DNA of 64,000 nt from Enoplolaimus lenunculus (GCA_030248215.1 JASANG010003883.1:56937-120936); one strand, 5' to 3'. Counted from the stretch's first letter, positions 1-9,980 are shown. The notes: generated from the sequence alone by a model not told the origin. Made by a program: numbers and translations.

Positions 1-356
1 ACTACAATTTGTTGAAAGTCTTGCAAATTTCGTGTATATCGTTATGTCATGCAACTTCCACAATATCATACGTACTACACTGGGTAATATTAAGAAGTGA
101 GGGAAACTGAAGCCAAAAACGTTCACAATCCCAAACGCTATTCCAAAGCTTTTTATCTTCAGTGTAAAATTGTGAAATTTCAATGTTTATTATATATAAT
201 CCCAATTTTTGGCTTTCTTGAAAATTATATATGTCATCAGTTTGTAGGCAAAGTTTACGAATGAAATTTAAAATTGTGAACGGAAAATAAGCGCTACGGG
301 CATCATTTTAATATATCAAAAGTGTTAGGATGAACCTTTCATATACCGCAAGATAC
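1..356. other. AT-rich sequence without recognisable feature
   Basis: No coding frame with gene-like composition and no repeat shared with the rest of the window was seen before the foldback element that follows. Confidence 0.4.
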
Positions 357-558
357 GCTGCAAAAAATGGTGAGTCAAATCGACTCTGTCCGACATAGGC
401 TTTTCCTGACTACACAACCTGAGTCAAAATTCGACTCCGCCAGAGTCAAATTAAACCGAATTTGACTCAGGCGGAGTCGAATTTTGACGCAATTTGTGTA
501 AGTGGTCAGAAAAAGCCTATTTTGAGATAGTCAATATGACTCACCATTTTTTGCAGTG
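357..558. mobile_element. Foldback MITE, GTGAGTC family, copy 1
   Basis: About 200 bp that folds on itself. It begins CTGCAAAAAATGGTGAGTC and ends with the complement GACTCACCATTTTTTGCAG. The interior is made of GAGTCAAA/TTTGACTC units. Similar copies lie near 28955, 32218, 32654 and 51583. It has no coding capacity, so it is a non-autonomous DNA element mobilised in trans. Confidence 0.8.
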
Positions 559-945
559 TATAAACAACAAACAGGGGTCGAAGTAGCTTGCATTTTTATG
601 TTTCTTCGCTATATGATGCATAGTAATTAATCACAGGTCTGATCGCATAATATGAACAGGTAAACCGCCGCTCCCAACCGTTCAGCGATGTGGACCTCCA
701 ATCCAAAATCTTGGCTACGCCAATGTATGATGTGTTTGTTTTGAATTTTTCAGTAGATTTTTTTCTTGAACATAAATTACCTTCACCGTCTGTTCCTCAA
801 ATTATGAACGTTAAGAATGGTTTGTTTGGTATCTAAATTAAGATTTCACAGTGATTAAACAAAATTCGCCAGCAGGAAGTAATTTGATTGCACAGAGGTT
901 AATTTTAATACAGTTCTATTCACAAGTAATAAAACTAATTTTGGG
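559..945. other. Intergenic sequence, nothing recognised
   Basis: No coding-like frame, tRNA-like unit or window-wide repeat was found between two foldback elements. Confidence 0.35.
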
Positions 946-1271
946 ACCCCCTGCGAATTGAAGCTATACTAATAGGATGGGGGCTACCGCTCCTCTCTTC
1001 CCTCCACAATAAAATACTTCCCCTCGTCACTTTTTTCACGTTTATTAAGACAAAATTTGGTACTCCCCGGCGAGTTGAAAGAATACTAAGCAGGATGCGG
1101 GACTGACCCCCCGAAGTTTGCCTCCGCAGTCAAGTGGTTCCCATACTGAGCACCAAACTGTTCAAAACTATTTCAGTAATTTTAGCGGGTTCAATAAAAT
1201 GCTTAGTGCAGGGGGCTTGGGAATGGCAACTCCCCATCCTGCTTAGTAGTTTCCCTTCAAATCGCAGGGGT
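946..1271. mobile_element. Inverted-repeat element with CCCCTGCGA ends
   Basis: The left end (CCCCCTGCGAATTGAAG, then a TACTAATAGGATGGGG stretch) is the complement of the right end (CCCCATCCTGCTTAGTAG, then TTCAAATCGCAGGGG). A third related block lies between them near 1066-1100. The C/G-rich ends stand out against the AT-rich surroundings. No second copy was seen in the window. Confidence 0.5.
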
Positions 1272-1371
1272 TGCAGTGAAGCGGTAGCCAGCCTGAGGAC
1301 CATAATGCAAAATTGAGGAAAACTTTTGCACTAGAAACTAGTGTTTAAACAGAAAAACAAGATATTTTATG

Positions 1372-1801
1372 TTACAGGGGAGGGTAATAACAGGGGGACC
1401 CCATTTTGAGCCCCAATCAATAGGAGTCCGTATCCCTAATAAGAGTCCGTAAGCGGATAGAGTCCCTAAACCTTAGAGTCCATAAATGTTAATTATCCTT
1501 AATTTTAGCGCATAAATACTCCAGGATCAAATAATTTGAGTTTGAAACTTTAAAGCGTATATACTTAAATTTTGAATATATATTTTTAAGTATAACCCTG
1601 TATTATCGCTCAAGCTATTGACACAAGACAAACAACGTTTAATTCAACGGATAGTTGCAATACCGGATATATCAGTAACGAAGGTTGGCGAAGGGCGGGA
1701 TGAAAATAAATAACAGTCCGTAACCGAATAACATGTGGTGTACCCTCTGGAGAGGCCAAATAAATATCAGCCTCCCCTCCCTCTTATTCGGGTCACTACA
1801 G
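1372..1801. mobile_element. TA-flanked MITE, CTGTAGTGACCCG family, copy 1
   Basis: The right end reads CCTCTTATTCGGGTCACTACAG followed by TA; the left end is degraded. The interior carries the family signature of repeated GAGTCC phrases (AATAGGAGTCCGTATCCC, TAAGAGTCCGTAAGCGGA). A TIR starting CTGTAGTGACCCGAATAAG with flanking TA suggests Tc1/mariner-type mobilisation (inference). It forms part of the left arm of the large inverted duplication whose partner starts at 8108. Confidence 0.7.
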
Positions 1802-2098
1802 TAATTTCGCTTAATTTTTCATTTCACATGTGCTACAATTGTCCGAACTGAAACAAAAATTACGATATTCATCTATAACCTTAAAAATTTCGGTGCGTCC
1901 GCCATTTTTTCTTCAAAATTTTAGAAAACCCGGTGAACATTACATGCCTCAATTGTGTTGGTAAAAAACCTATTTGAAATTTATATACTTCAATATCCGT
2001 TTCCGTTATTTCGACCACTATCCGTCTCCGTTATTTTCACCATCCGTTTACACCCTACCCTATACCATCCATACTTTCTAAACAAATTAATCACAACA
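1802..2098. repeat. Left arm of large inverted duplication
   Basis: The complement of this stretch matches 8108-8350 almost base for base, including a 40-bp piece (2059-2098) that in the right arm is the coding 3' end of the receptor-like ORF. The arm also contains one copy of the AGGGTGTAAACGGATA repeat family. Near-identity over more than 150 bp, against strong divergence of other family members, indicates a duplication rather than two independent insertions. Confidence 0.75.
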
Positions 2099-3010
2099 TG
2101 CTTCAGATATTCCCCACCATCCCAGGGTAAATCTAGTCATTAAAATTTTCCACTTTTCCCGTTTTCCAACCAAAACCTATGCTTCAGATTTTCCCTACCA
2201 ACCTAAGGTAAATCTAGGCCTTTAAATTTTCCACTTCTCCCGTTTTCCAACCAAAACCTATGCTTCAGATTTTCCCTACCAAGCCAGGGTAAATCTAGGA
2301 ATTAAAATTTTCCACTTTTCCCGTTTTCCAACCGAAACCTATGCTTCAGATTTTCCCTACCAACCCAAAGGTAAAAATCTGGGCATTAAAACTTTCCACT
2401 TTTCCCGTTTTCCAACCAAAACCTATGCCTTACGCTTGAATTTTCCACTTTTCCCGTTTTCCAAACAAAACCTACGCTTCTGATTTTCCATACCAACCCA
2501 GGGGAAAAATCTAAGCATTTCAATTTTCCACTTTTCCCATTTTCCAACCAAAACCTATACTTCAGATTTTCCCTACCAACCCAAACGTAAAAATCTGGGC
2601 ATTAAAACTTTCCACTTTTCCCGTTTTCCAACCAAAACCTATGCTTCAGATATTCCCCCCACCAACCCAGGGTAAATCTAGGCATTAAAATTTTCCACTT
2701 TTCCCGTTTTCCAACCAAAACCTATGACTCACGCTTGAATTTTCCACTTTTCCCGTTTTCCAAACAAAACCTACGCTTCTGATTTTCCATACCAACCCAG
2801 GGAAAAATCTAGGCATTAGAATTTTCCACTTTTCCCGTTTTTCAAACAAAACCTTCGCTTGAGATTTTCCCTACCAACCAAAGGAAAATCTAGGTGTTCA
2901 GATTTTCCACTTTTCCCGTTTTTGAAACAAAACTTTTGCTAAAAGTTTTCCCTTGTGAAAACAAACGTTCAAACTTTCCACTTTTTCCGTTTTCCGAACC
3001 TCGCCTACAC
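2095..3010. repeat. 81-bp tandem satellite
   Basis: Roughly eleven head-to-tail units. The phrase GCTTCAGATTTTCCCTACCA recurs at 81-bp spacing (about 2101, 2182, 2263, 2344), each followed by TTTTCCACTTTTCCCGTTTT and CCAACCAAAACCTATG. Some units lack the middle segment. Units decay toward 3000. Strongly pyrimidine-rich on this strand. Confidence 0.9.
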
Positions 3011-3189
3011 CTCTAAGTAAGTTACCTTACCAACCAAAAAGAATTATACAGCTATGGTTGAATCTTCAACTTTTCCGCATTTGCCGTTTCCTAACCGAGC
3101 CACATTTTCCTATTTTCCAGAAAAAGCAACGAAACGGTCCGGTCGCTACTAGACCTATCGAAAGACTATCTGTCTATTGCCTAACGAGC

Positions 3190-3290
3190 ACCCAGTGGCG
3201 AATATACCACTAAAGCTTAAGCTTACTCTATTGCAGTCCAACAGAAAAACGTTATTCCTCTAATCTTTACATGGGTCGAAAAATGGTTAA
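3190..3290. mobile_element. TTAGGC-type MITE, right-end fragment
   Basis: AAGCTTAAGCTTACTCTATTG, then CAGAAAAACGTT and CTTTACATGGG, match the terminal part of the family seen intact at 49430-49882. The TTAGGC tract itself is missing here. Confidence 0.5.
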
Positions 3291-3726
3291 TAACTTGGAT
3301 TAATGTCACTCTATTCTTTTTGGTCTTCCAGAATTTACTCCGCAATGTCGTCTCTGTCTGCTCGAAATATGTTTTTTTCGATTAATGGTTTTACTGTTGT
3401 TTGCCCGTATAGGAGCACACAGTATCTAGCGATAAAACTTACCAAGCGCACCAACCAACTTTAAAATTCTTTTAACAACAACAAACAAAACCATTTTATC
3501 TCCGTTACAAAATAGCAGATTTTAGTGATATTCGATACAACGACAAACATCCATACCAGTTTTGAAGTAAAAATATGAACGCAGCGTACCGGTTTACCTA
3601 TCCTAAACGAGGGTCCAGGCGGTCTATGCCCTACATCAAAATTTCAAAAAGAATCATTAAAATACCGCAAACCGTTACAATTGACACCGCTATCAAATGG
3701 ACAAAAAAGTTTTGTTTTTCGCTTTT

Positions 3727-4755
3727 ATGCGCCGTTCACAATAATTTTGTCAACGGTGCCACAAAATATGCCATAGCCCAAGGCTATCACGACGTCATTT
3801 TCAAAATGACCTCGTGATAGCCTTGGGCTATAAGCGAAATCGCTTATAGCTCAGGGCTATCACGTGTCAGCCCCGTCCTCGAAACTCGTGATAGCCCTGA
3901 GCTATCACAAAATTTCCTCTTCTATATATATTTATATTCATAACACACATATGTTTATGTGTGTTATGAAACGTGATACCAGCAAATTCAATTTTAAAAT
4001 TTTAATCCTCTGCTCTGCACGATAGCTCAGTGCTATGAGGAGTTTTGTGGCAAACCTTAAATTTTGAAACACTGAGTGGACTTGGAAAAATTTTCACGCT
4101 TTACAGATTGAAAAATTTTTAGGCGTAGGGTGTCTAGAAATATTTTCAGGCGTTTTATGGAGTGTCTACAAAATTTGCTGAAAGTCGTGCACTGCTCTTT
4201 ATACATGGGCCTTTTATTTTCAGAACGCGTGATCCAAATCAATTGTGGGCGACTGACACGCAGTTGGCTCCCTCTTTCATATGCAGTTTCATATCTTTAG
4301 CAGTAAAACTAGCTGACCGGCCAACTGACCTAGCAGTAAAGGGTAAATGGACTAGGTATATCTTTCGTACCATAAAATTTTCCATCTTCCTCAACATTTT
4401 AAAAATCGAACGGTGCCACAAAATTTGTCCTAGTTCAGGGCTAAAACGAATATTTGCAAATTTTAAGATGTGTAACTTGATAGGTTTGTGTGTTGTTTGT
4501 GTGTTAATTTGCGTTGTGTGCGTTTGTATTGTGTTTGTGTATGTGGTGTGTTTGGCTAAATTCGAGGTGGTTTGTGATAGCTCAGGGCTATCACGAGTTT
4601 CGAGGACGGTGCTGACACGTGATAGCCCTGAGCTATAAGCGATTTCGCTTATAGCCCAAGGCTATCACGAGGTCATTTTGAAAATGACCTCGTGATAGCC
4701 TTGGGCTATGGCATATTTTGTGGCACCGTTGACAAAATTATTGTGAACGGCGCAT
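3727..4755. mobile_element. 1.03-kb palindrome-armed element
   Basis: Arms of about 183 bp (3727-3908 and 4574-4755) are inverted copies with only a few mismatches. Each arm is itself a series of smaller palindromes built from GATAGCCTTGGGCTAT and GATAGCTCAGGGCTATCAC, plus GACGTCATTTTCAAAATGAC. The roughly 660-bp core is AT-rich with a GT-rich tract near 4480-4560 and no convincing gene. No other copy lies in the window. The tight arm identity implies recent activity or arm conversion. Confidence 0.85.
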
Positions 4756-4884
4756 TAACGCTCATTCGGTTGATAGTTTTCAACCATTTTGTTGAAACTC
4801 TGCCTACAAAAATGTGTTAAATGAAAACGCAACTTTATGTCGTAACAAAATATTTGGATTACAAAACGCATTGTTTATATATTT

Positions 4885-5010
4885 GGCCCATGAAACATCA
4901 CGGACGGAACGTTTTTCTGCGGGACTGCAATAGAGTAAATTTAAGCTTTAATAGAATAATCGTTTTGCTTAGGTTTAGGTATATTAGCTCATTCTTACGT
5001 TCAGACTTAG
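4885..5010. mobile_element. TTAGGC-type MITE, left-end fragment
   Basis: It begins GGCCCATGAAACATC and continues CGGAACGTTTTTCTGCGGGAC, AATAGAGTAAA and TTGCTTAGGTTTAGG, which is the order of the intact family members. The right half is absent. Confidence 0.5.
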
Positions 5011-5231
5011 TTCTTGTTTTATACATCGGCAGTTTAGTACTAAGCGCACTTTCCTAGAATAGTTCAGCTATTAGCTGAATATGCTTAAAAGCGTTTGCTT
5101 GATTTTAAAAATTTACAAGCGTATTAAAGCCCTAACTGTCAATTTGTACACAATCGCAAACTTTAATGATGCACTTCAGATTTAGCTGGCCAAAATTTTT
5201 GGCTTCGCCTATAATGCGGTGTCAACGCCTA

Positions 5232-5455
5232 GGGTCTATATTCTCAAATATGCGTAGCACATATCACCAGCTGGAAATAGGTCTTGTACCTTTTGAACCA
5301 ATGAATGCTTAGACTCAAAATTCAGCACATTTTTCGCAAATTGTTTGCTCTTCTCACGTACCACCCTTTGAGTTCAACAACTGCAATAGTTGGTGAGTTT
5401 GAAAAGCAAGTACTACTGATGATAGTTGCTATACACATTTGAGAATATGGGCCTC
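5232..5455. mobile_element. MITE, ATTCTCAAATGTGCGTAGCAC family, copy 1
   Basis: Terminal inverted repeats: TATATTCTCAAATATGCGTA at the left and CACATTTGAGAATATGGGCC at the right, with an inner CACCAGCTGG block. About 220 bp, non-coding. Related copies lie at 42497, 43461 and, interrupted, at 26367. Confidence 0.7.
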
Positions 5456-5572
5456 GTAGGTATAATTGCCGGTTATCTCAGAGTTACCTTGAAGACTTCA
5501 ATAACTGTGTATGTGTTTTTGACATAACTCAAAGACCGAATCTGTAGAGTTGCATAATTATTAAAGTCCGGG

Positions 5573-5844
5573 TTAACCCTCTCACTCATAAAGTATACTA
5601 TGAGCAACTAAATACAATAATATATGAGCAATACAGACACTGTGAGCAGTGTTTAACAATTCTAACATATATGCACAGTGCAAAATCTCCACAAGACGTG
5701 AGAGCCCACTCGGGCTCGAGCGTCAAGCTCCTATAGCTCAGTGGTCATCGTAAACGCCTCTCACTCGGGAGACTGCGATTCGAATCTTACCTTGAAATTA
5801 CGTCTCATATGAAATGGAAAATATTCATGTAAGAAAGGGGTAAG
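5573..5844. mobile_element. TIR element carrying a tRNA-Glu-like unit, copy 1
   Basis: The ends are GGTTAACCCTCTCACTC and the complement-like GTAAGAAAGGGGTAA. Inside, a CACAAGACGTGAGAGCCC stem precedes a tRNA-like segment near 5727-5797 with box A (TAGCTCAGTGG) and box B (GATTCGAATC). Its GCCTCTCAC anticodon region recalls tRNA-Glu(CTC). Copies are at 46826-47027 and, reversed, at 52549-52820. SINE-type sequence between DNA-transposon-type ends is unusual. Confidence 0.65.
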
Positions 5845-6217
5845 ACACGAATTAGTTAAAAAAATTAACAAATATCAAAAATCAAAAACTACTTTTAGTA
5901 GAGGACAGCACCAAACATATTTCTATTAAATAATAGTTCAATTTATGCGTTTTTTTGCACACACGGTACAAATTGTCTTAATTTTAGAAATTGTTTGCCA
6001 TTTTGGCCTATGTATTAAAGATCAGCGGCACAGCACATTTTTTTCTATGGGACTGAAATTAAGTTTCTTATATATTCGCAAACAAAATTTTTCAGTATGA
6101 GAAAGTTATGTTTTAAATGTTTCAGACACTTAAATTTCCGAGTCTCCTTGAGACTGGTAATGCCTGAAATTCGAAATCAGCCTAGAAATTTAACAATGTA
6201 AGAGTCTTGAAATTTTA

Positions 6218-6355
6218 GGCCAATGTATAGAACTGAGGCGAAAACAGTATTGTAAGCACACTCCAAAGCCTAAGCCTAGCCTAAGCCTAAGTGTAAGAAT
6301 GAGTTTATTCCTAAGCCTAAGTCAAGCAAATCCGCCCCAGATCTCTACATGGGCC
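6218..6355. mobile_element. TTAGGC-type MITE, complete short copy
   Basis: Starts GGCCAATGTATAGAACTGAG and ends CTCTACATGGGCC, inverted ends of the family. The interior contains about five GCCTAA units (nematode-type telomere repeat on the complementary strand) split by a GAATGAGTTTATTCCTAAG spacer. Non-coding. It lies 190 bp upstream of the receptor-like ORF. Confidence 0.75.
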
Positions 6356-6543
6356 AAATTTCACCACAGTTTTATTTGTGCAGTAAAAATACGGAATGAG
6401 ATACGCAGTCCCATGCCAGTCTCAATCTCAAATTACGCACCTGACGCTTAAGAAAGTTATTATTAAAATACTGACAGCTTTGTTCTTACCGATTCTTAAA
6501 TATATTTAAATTCAACGACGTTAACATTTCAAATTATACAAAT

Positions 6544-8214
6544 ATGCAACAGAATAATCACTCAATTACGATTGGTGTTCTTGACTATCCCCCGTACGTC
6601 AATCCATGCGCGCTCGGATACCCCGAAAATAGCCATTCATGTGATCCTGGCTGCAACTTCATCGCGTTGTACGTAGCACTACGGACGTTATTCCGTCACA
6701 TCAAAAGCGTCCACGTAAACATATCGTATACTGAGCTAACATCACACCATTTCGAATCTGCGTTCAAAGAAGTTGACATTTTATCAGTAATGCTCCACTA
6801 TTCAATGTACACCAACAGTACTGGATCCGAATTTGATGACGTGCCCTACACAGCTGTCAGAGCTTTATCCGACGCCCATATCATGATTTCATGCCCTGTC
6901 CAAACGTTTACAATTCCAAAATTTTTTCTATTCGGTTTTGTCAGCTTAAACGTTGTGCTTGTCATAATTGTTCAAGGAATTGCACTCAAAGCACTGCATC
7001 AAATTGCAATACGATCCCAACAACGTATCTTATCGATTCAACACTTCAAATCCGGCAAATTGCGGCGCTGTTTGCCGAGTAGCGCTGTAATTACAACTGC
7101 GATTTTGATATTTTGGAACATTTTAGTGTTCGGTGTTTACGGAAAAATTGTAACAGTTAACATTGCCGAAGCGAACGTGGTCAAAGATGACATTTTATCT
7201 AACGTTGAAACGTTCGCCCGATGCTTAGAACGGCAACAATGTGAAATATTGTACCATCCGTACCTGGTTACGAAACAAACCTTAGCTACCCTGTTATCAA
7301 AATTTCCATTTGAAAACGCCCGTATTTGGTCGTCGGAAAGTCTAAATAGCTATCCTGATATAGCGTCGACGCTTATTAAATGCAAAGATCAAAATCCAGA
7401 GACCGCACGCATGTCATGCGTTCACCAGCTAAACTGCGATACAGCCGACAAACGAACAGATCGTATAATTTTAGAATACACATCAGCAATTCCTGGTTAT
7501 CATGAACTCGTTGATGCTGGCTTAATTCGCATTAAACAATTACCTCAGCTAACTTCTGATATTCATTCACAATATTTCGCTGTGTACAGTAAACGCATTC
7601 CTCGGGTACAGTCGATAGCTTTAGAAGTATTGTTCGTTTCAGGTACAGTTCAAGCGTTATGGCGTGAAGCACTTTTTAACAAAACGAGGCTCAATCACGA
7701 CATTGACCAAGATGACGTCACCAACGTTAGAAATGACGTATTGAAGCAGGAAGATACTAGCGATGAAAGTATACCCGAACCAGAATCGAAGCATCCAAGT
7801 AACGATAGACCTGCTAAACATGCGCATACAGTTAAACCGTTGAGTTCAACGCAACTATTTGACGTTTTCTTTTTGTTACTCGTTAACGCGAGCGTTTCAG
7901 GAGCGATTTTGGTGGCAGAAATCGCGTGGTCAGCTTCATGGACGAGAATTGGCTCACAAACGGGAAAAAACAACTCGTACGCTGTTCGAACAATCGAGCA
8001 GGCAGCAGAAATTGATATCGATTGGTTGGTGATGCGGAACTGCATATCAGGATTAAACGAAAATCAAATCAAACAACTCAAAATGTTGCTCGCGTCAAAC
8101 GATATCGTTGTGATTAATTTGTTTAGAAAGTATGGATGGTATAGGGTAGGGTGTAAACGGATGGTGAAAATAACGGAGACGGATAGTGGTCGAAATAACG
8201 GAAACGGATATTGA
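6544..8214 (+). CDS. Ionotropic glutamate receptor-like (PBP-fold) membrane protein, intronless
   Basis: 556-codon ORF. Residues 8-18 (ITIGVLDYPPY) match the opening of the periplasmic-binding-protein-like ligand domain of ionotropic glutamate receptors. Hydrophobic segments fall near 123-150, 181-203 and 438-462, the order of M1, M3 and M4 around a second ligand lobe (about 204-400, with Cys pairs). There is no amino-terminal domain, no evident signal peptide and no convincing pore loop or SYTANLAAF-like M3 motif. This resembles the divergent solute-binding-family-3 proteins known in nematodes, possibly a sensory receptor or subunit. The ATG follows AT-rich sequence, and an upstream signal-peptide exon is possible (an AACAG acceptor lies just after the ATG). 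About the last 22 codons (from 8148) lie inside a copy of an interspersed repeat, and codons from 8108 lie in the inverted duplication. The native C-terminus may be lost. The long open frame in AT-rich DNA supports a real or recently real gene; the channel role is inference. Confidence 0.7.
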   Translation: MQQNNHSITIGVLDYPPYVNPCALGYPENSHSCDPGCNFIALYVALRTLFRHIKSVHVNISYTELTSHHFESAFKEVDILSVMLHYSMYTNSTGSEFDDVPYTAVRALSDAHIMISCPVQTFTIPKFFLFGFVSLNVVLVIIVQGIALKALHQIAIRSQQRILSIQHFKSGKLRRCLPSSAVITTAILIFWNILVFGVYGKIVTVNIAEANVVKDDILSNVETFARCLERQQCEILYHPYLVTKQTLATLLSKFPFENARIWSSESLNSYPDIASTLIKCKDQNPETARMSCVHQLNCDTADKRTDRIILEYTSAIPGYHELVDAGLIRIKQLPQLTSDIHSQYFAVYSKRIPRVQSIALEVLFVSGTVQALWREALFNKTRLNHDIDQDDVTNVRNDVLKQEDTSDESIPEPESKHPSNDRPAKHAHTVKPLSSTQLFDVFFLLLVNASVSGAILVAEIAWSASWTRIGSQTGKNNSYAVRTIEQAAEIDIDWLVMRNCISGLNENQIKQLKMLLASNDIVVINLFRKYGWYRVGCKRMVKITETDSGRNNGNGY

Positions 8215-8350
8215 AGCATATAAATTTCAAATAGGTTTTTTCACCAGCACAATTGAGGCATGTAAATGTTCACCGAGTTTTCTATAATTTTGAAGAAAAA
8301 CTGGCGGATGCATCGAAATTTTTAAGGTTTAACGAAAAAGTGAGCGAATT
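8108..8350. repeat. Right arm of large inverted duplication
   Basis: The complement of 1860-2098. It starts in coding sequence of the receptor-like ORF (GTGATTAATTTGTTTAGAAA), enters an AGGGTGTAAACGGATG repeat copy at 8148 and continues into the CTGTAGTGACCCG MITE. Together the arms bracket about 6 kb. Confidence 0.75.
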
Positions 8351-8355
8351 ACGTA

Positions 8356-8999
8356 CTGTAGTGACCCGAATAAGAGGGGGCAGACTAATATTTATTTTGC
8401 CTCTCCAGACGGTACCCCCTGTTATTCGGTTACTGTATTGACCGGAATAATAGGGATGTAATAAGAGGGGTCCCCATTTTGAGTCCCGATCAATAAGAGT
8501 CCGTATCCCTAATAAGAGTCCGTAAGCGGATAGAGTCCCTTAACCCTAATTAGAGTCCATAAATGTCAATTATCACTAATTGTAGCGCATAAATGACTCC
8601 AGGACCAAATAATTTGACTTCGAAACATTAAAGCATACTTAAGTTTTGAAAGTACATTGCAACGTAACCTTGCATTATCGCTCAAGCTATTGACACTACA
8701 AAAACCGACAAAGTTGTTTACCTAGATCACTTGAATTAAAACCATTACGATTTTGCAACTAAAGCATGAAAAAAGAACAATATATAAAAGCATGCAGATA
8801 TATCATGTATTCATTATGTACATAATATACATGCGTTACAATATAGTACACTCGCATTTAGTGTAATCCTTAGTTGGCAAAATGGACATCGATAGAATTT
8901 TTCGGGGTGCAAAATACACCTCGCGACGGACTCCTATTGATTGGGTCTCAAAATGGGGACCCTTCTCTTATTACTCACCTCTTATTCGGGTCACTACAG
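8356..8999. mobile_element. TA-flanked MITE, CTGTAGTGACCCG family, composite copy 2
   Basis: TA then CTGTAGTGACCCGAATAAG opens the element and CTCTTATTCGGGTCACTACAG then TA closes it, both ends well kept. The interior looks like two copies merged near 8440-8470, where an inner end (GGTTACTGTATTGACC) adjoins a second left end. AAGAGTCCGTATCCC phrases confirm the family. Confidence 0.8.
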
Positions 9000-9009
9000 T
9001 AATTTATAA

Positions 9010-9963
9010 CTAATTTTGAACGTGAAAACGAATTTCCGATACTCGTATAACGGAAACGGATACCGATTTTTTCCGGCAACGGATATCCGGCTATAACCGA
9101 AAACCGGCCCTAAAACCGCTCCATGCGCAAAGCAAGCTTATTTGTAATTCCTGAAAACCCTAACGCTATTTTAAACGCTTTTCAAGTTTTAGAAGCCAGA
9201 ATCTTTCGGAACGTTTGTTTTGTAAGTGGAGAAACTCTAAAATAAATCGCCTGCATACCGAAACGCTATTATATACGTATTAAACCTTACATAGCGCTTA
9301 TTAAGTCGTTGTTTTCTCATCAAAATAAAAAATAAACAAATTTTCCAAAACGCGAAAAACATTTTATATTTTTGGCAGCCCCTACTAGTAACATGGGCCA
9401 AGACAAAGACCTATTTTCGTTAAGCTATTATCTTTTACTCTCTTAGATAAATACGAACGCTCGCTCATAAAAATATAGAAGAAAGCTATTTACTGACGTA
9501 AAATATGAGAAGAATAGAAGATATATTACAAAAAAGCACAAAGATAGTGAGTGAGGTGTGCATAGTTTCCGCTTTTTAATACATATAAAGCAAGTGCCAT
9601 GTATAAAAAATTTGCCGTTATATATTCAACATGCATTATGTTTATGTAAAAATTATAAAAACCCGATTCCTGTTTGCGGTAAAAATCAGTGTTCGTTTCC
9701 GTTATAGAAATACCGGAAATTCCGTTGTTTTGTCATCAAAATTAGTTATCAATCACATATACATGTCTCAATTTTTCATTACCGATATGCAGCAATTATT
9801 TGATACGAAACTGAAATTACAAAATTTTTCCAAATTCTTAAAAAAATTCGGAGAAAGCCCAGCGAATATTTGGATGCCTCAATTCAGTTGGCAGAAAAAT
9901 AAAACACCTTTGAAAGTTTTATATATAATACTACAGTATCCGTTTTATCCGTTTACACCCTGT
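9010..9963. repeat. Degenerate AGGGTGTAAACGG-family copies
   Basis: 9035-9110 shows CGGAAACGGATACC and GGATATCCGG. 9670-9963 shows TTCCGTTATAGAAATACCGG, ATGCCTCAATTC and a TATCCGTTTACACCC end. This is the same repeat family as 1930-2065, 26566-26903, 27169-27490 and, reversed, 45517-45850. Between the two lies unassigned AT-rich sequence. Confidence 0.55.
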
Positions 9964-9980
9964 ATATAGCAGACAAACTT

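Noticed and set aside
4162-4638. 158-codon frame within the palindrome-armed element
   Set aside because: Its end is coded by the GT-rich tract and the inverted arm; no domain-like composition.
7695-8045. 116-codon minus-strand frame
   Set aside because: Antisense shadow of the receptor-like ORF.
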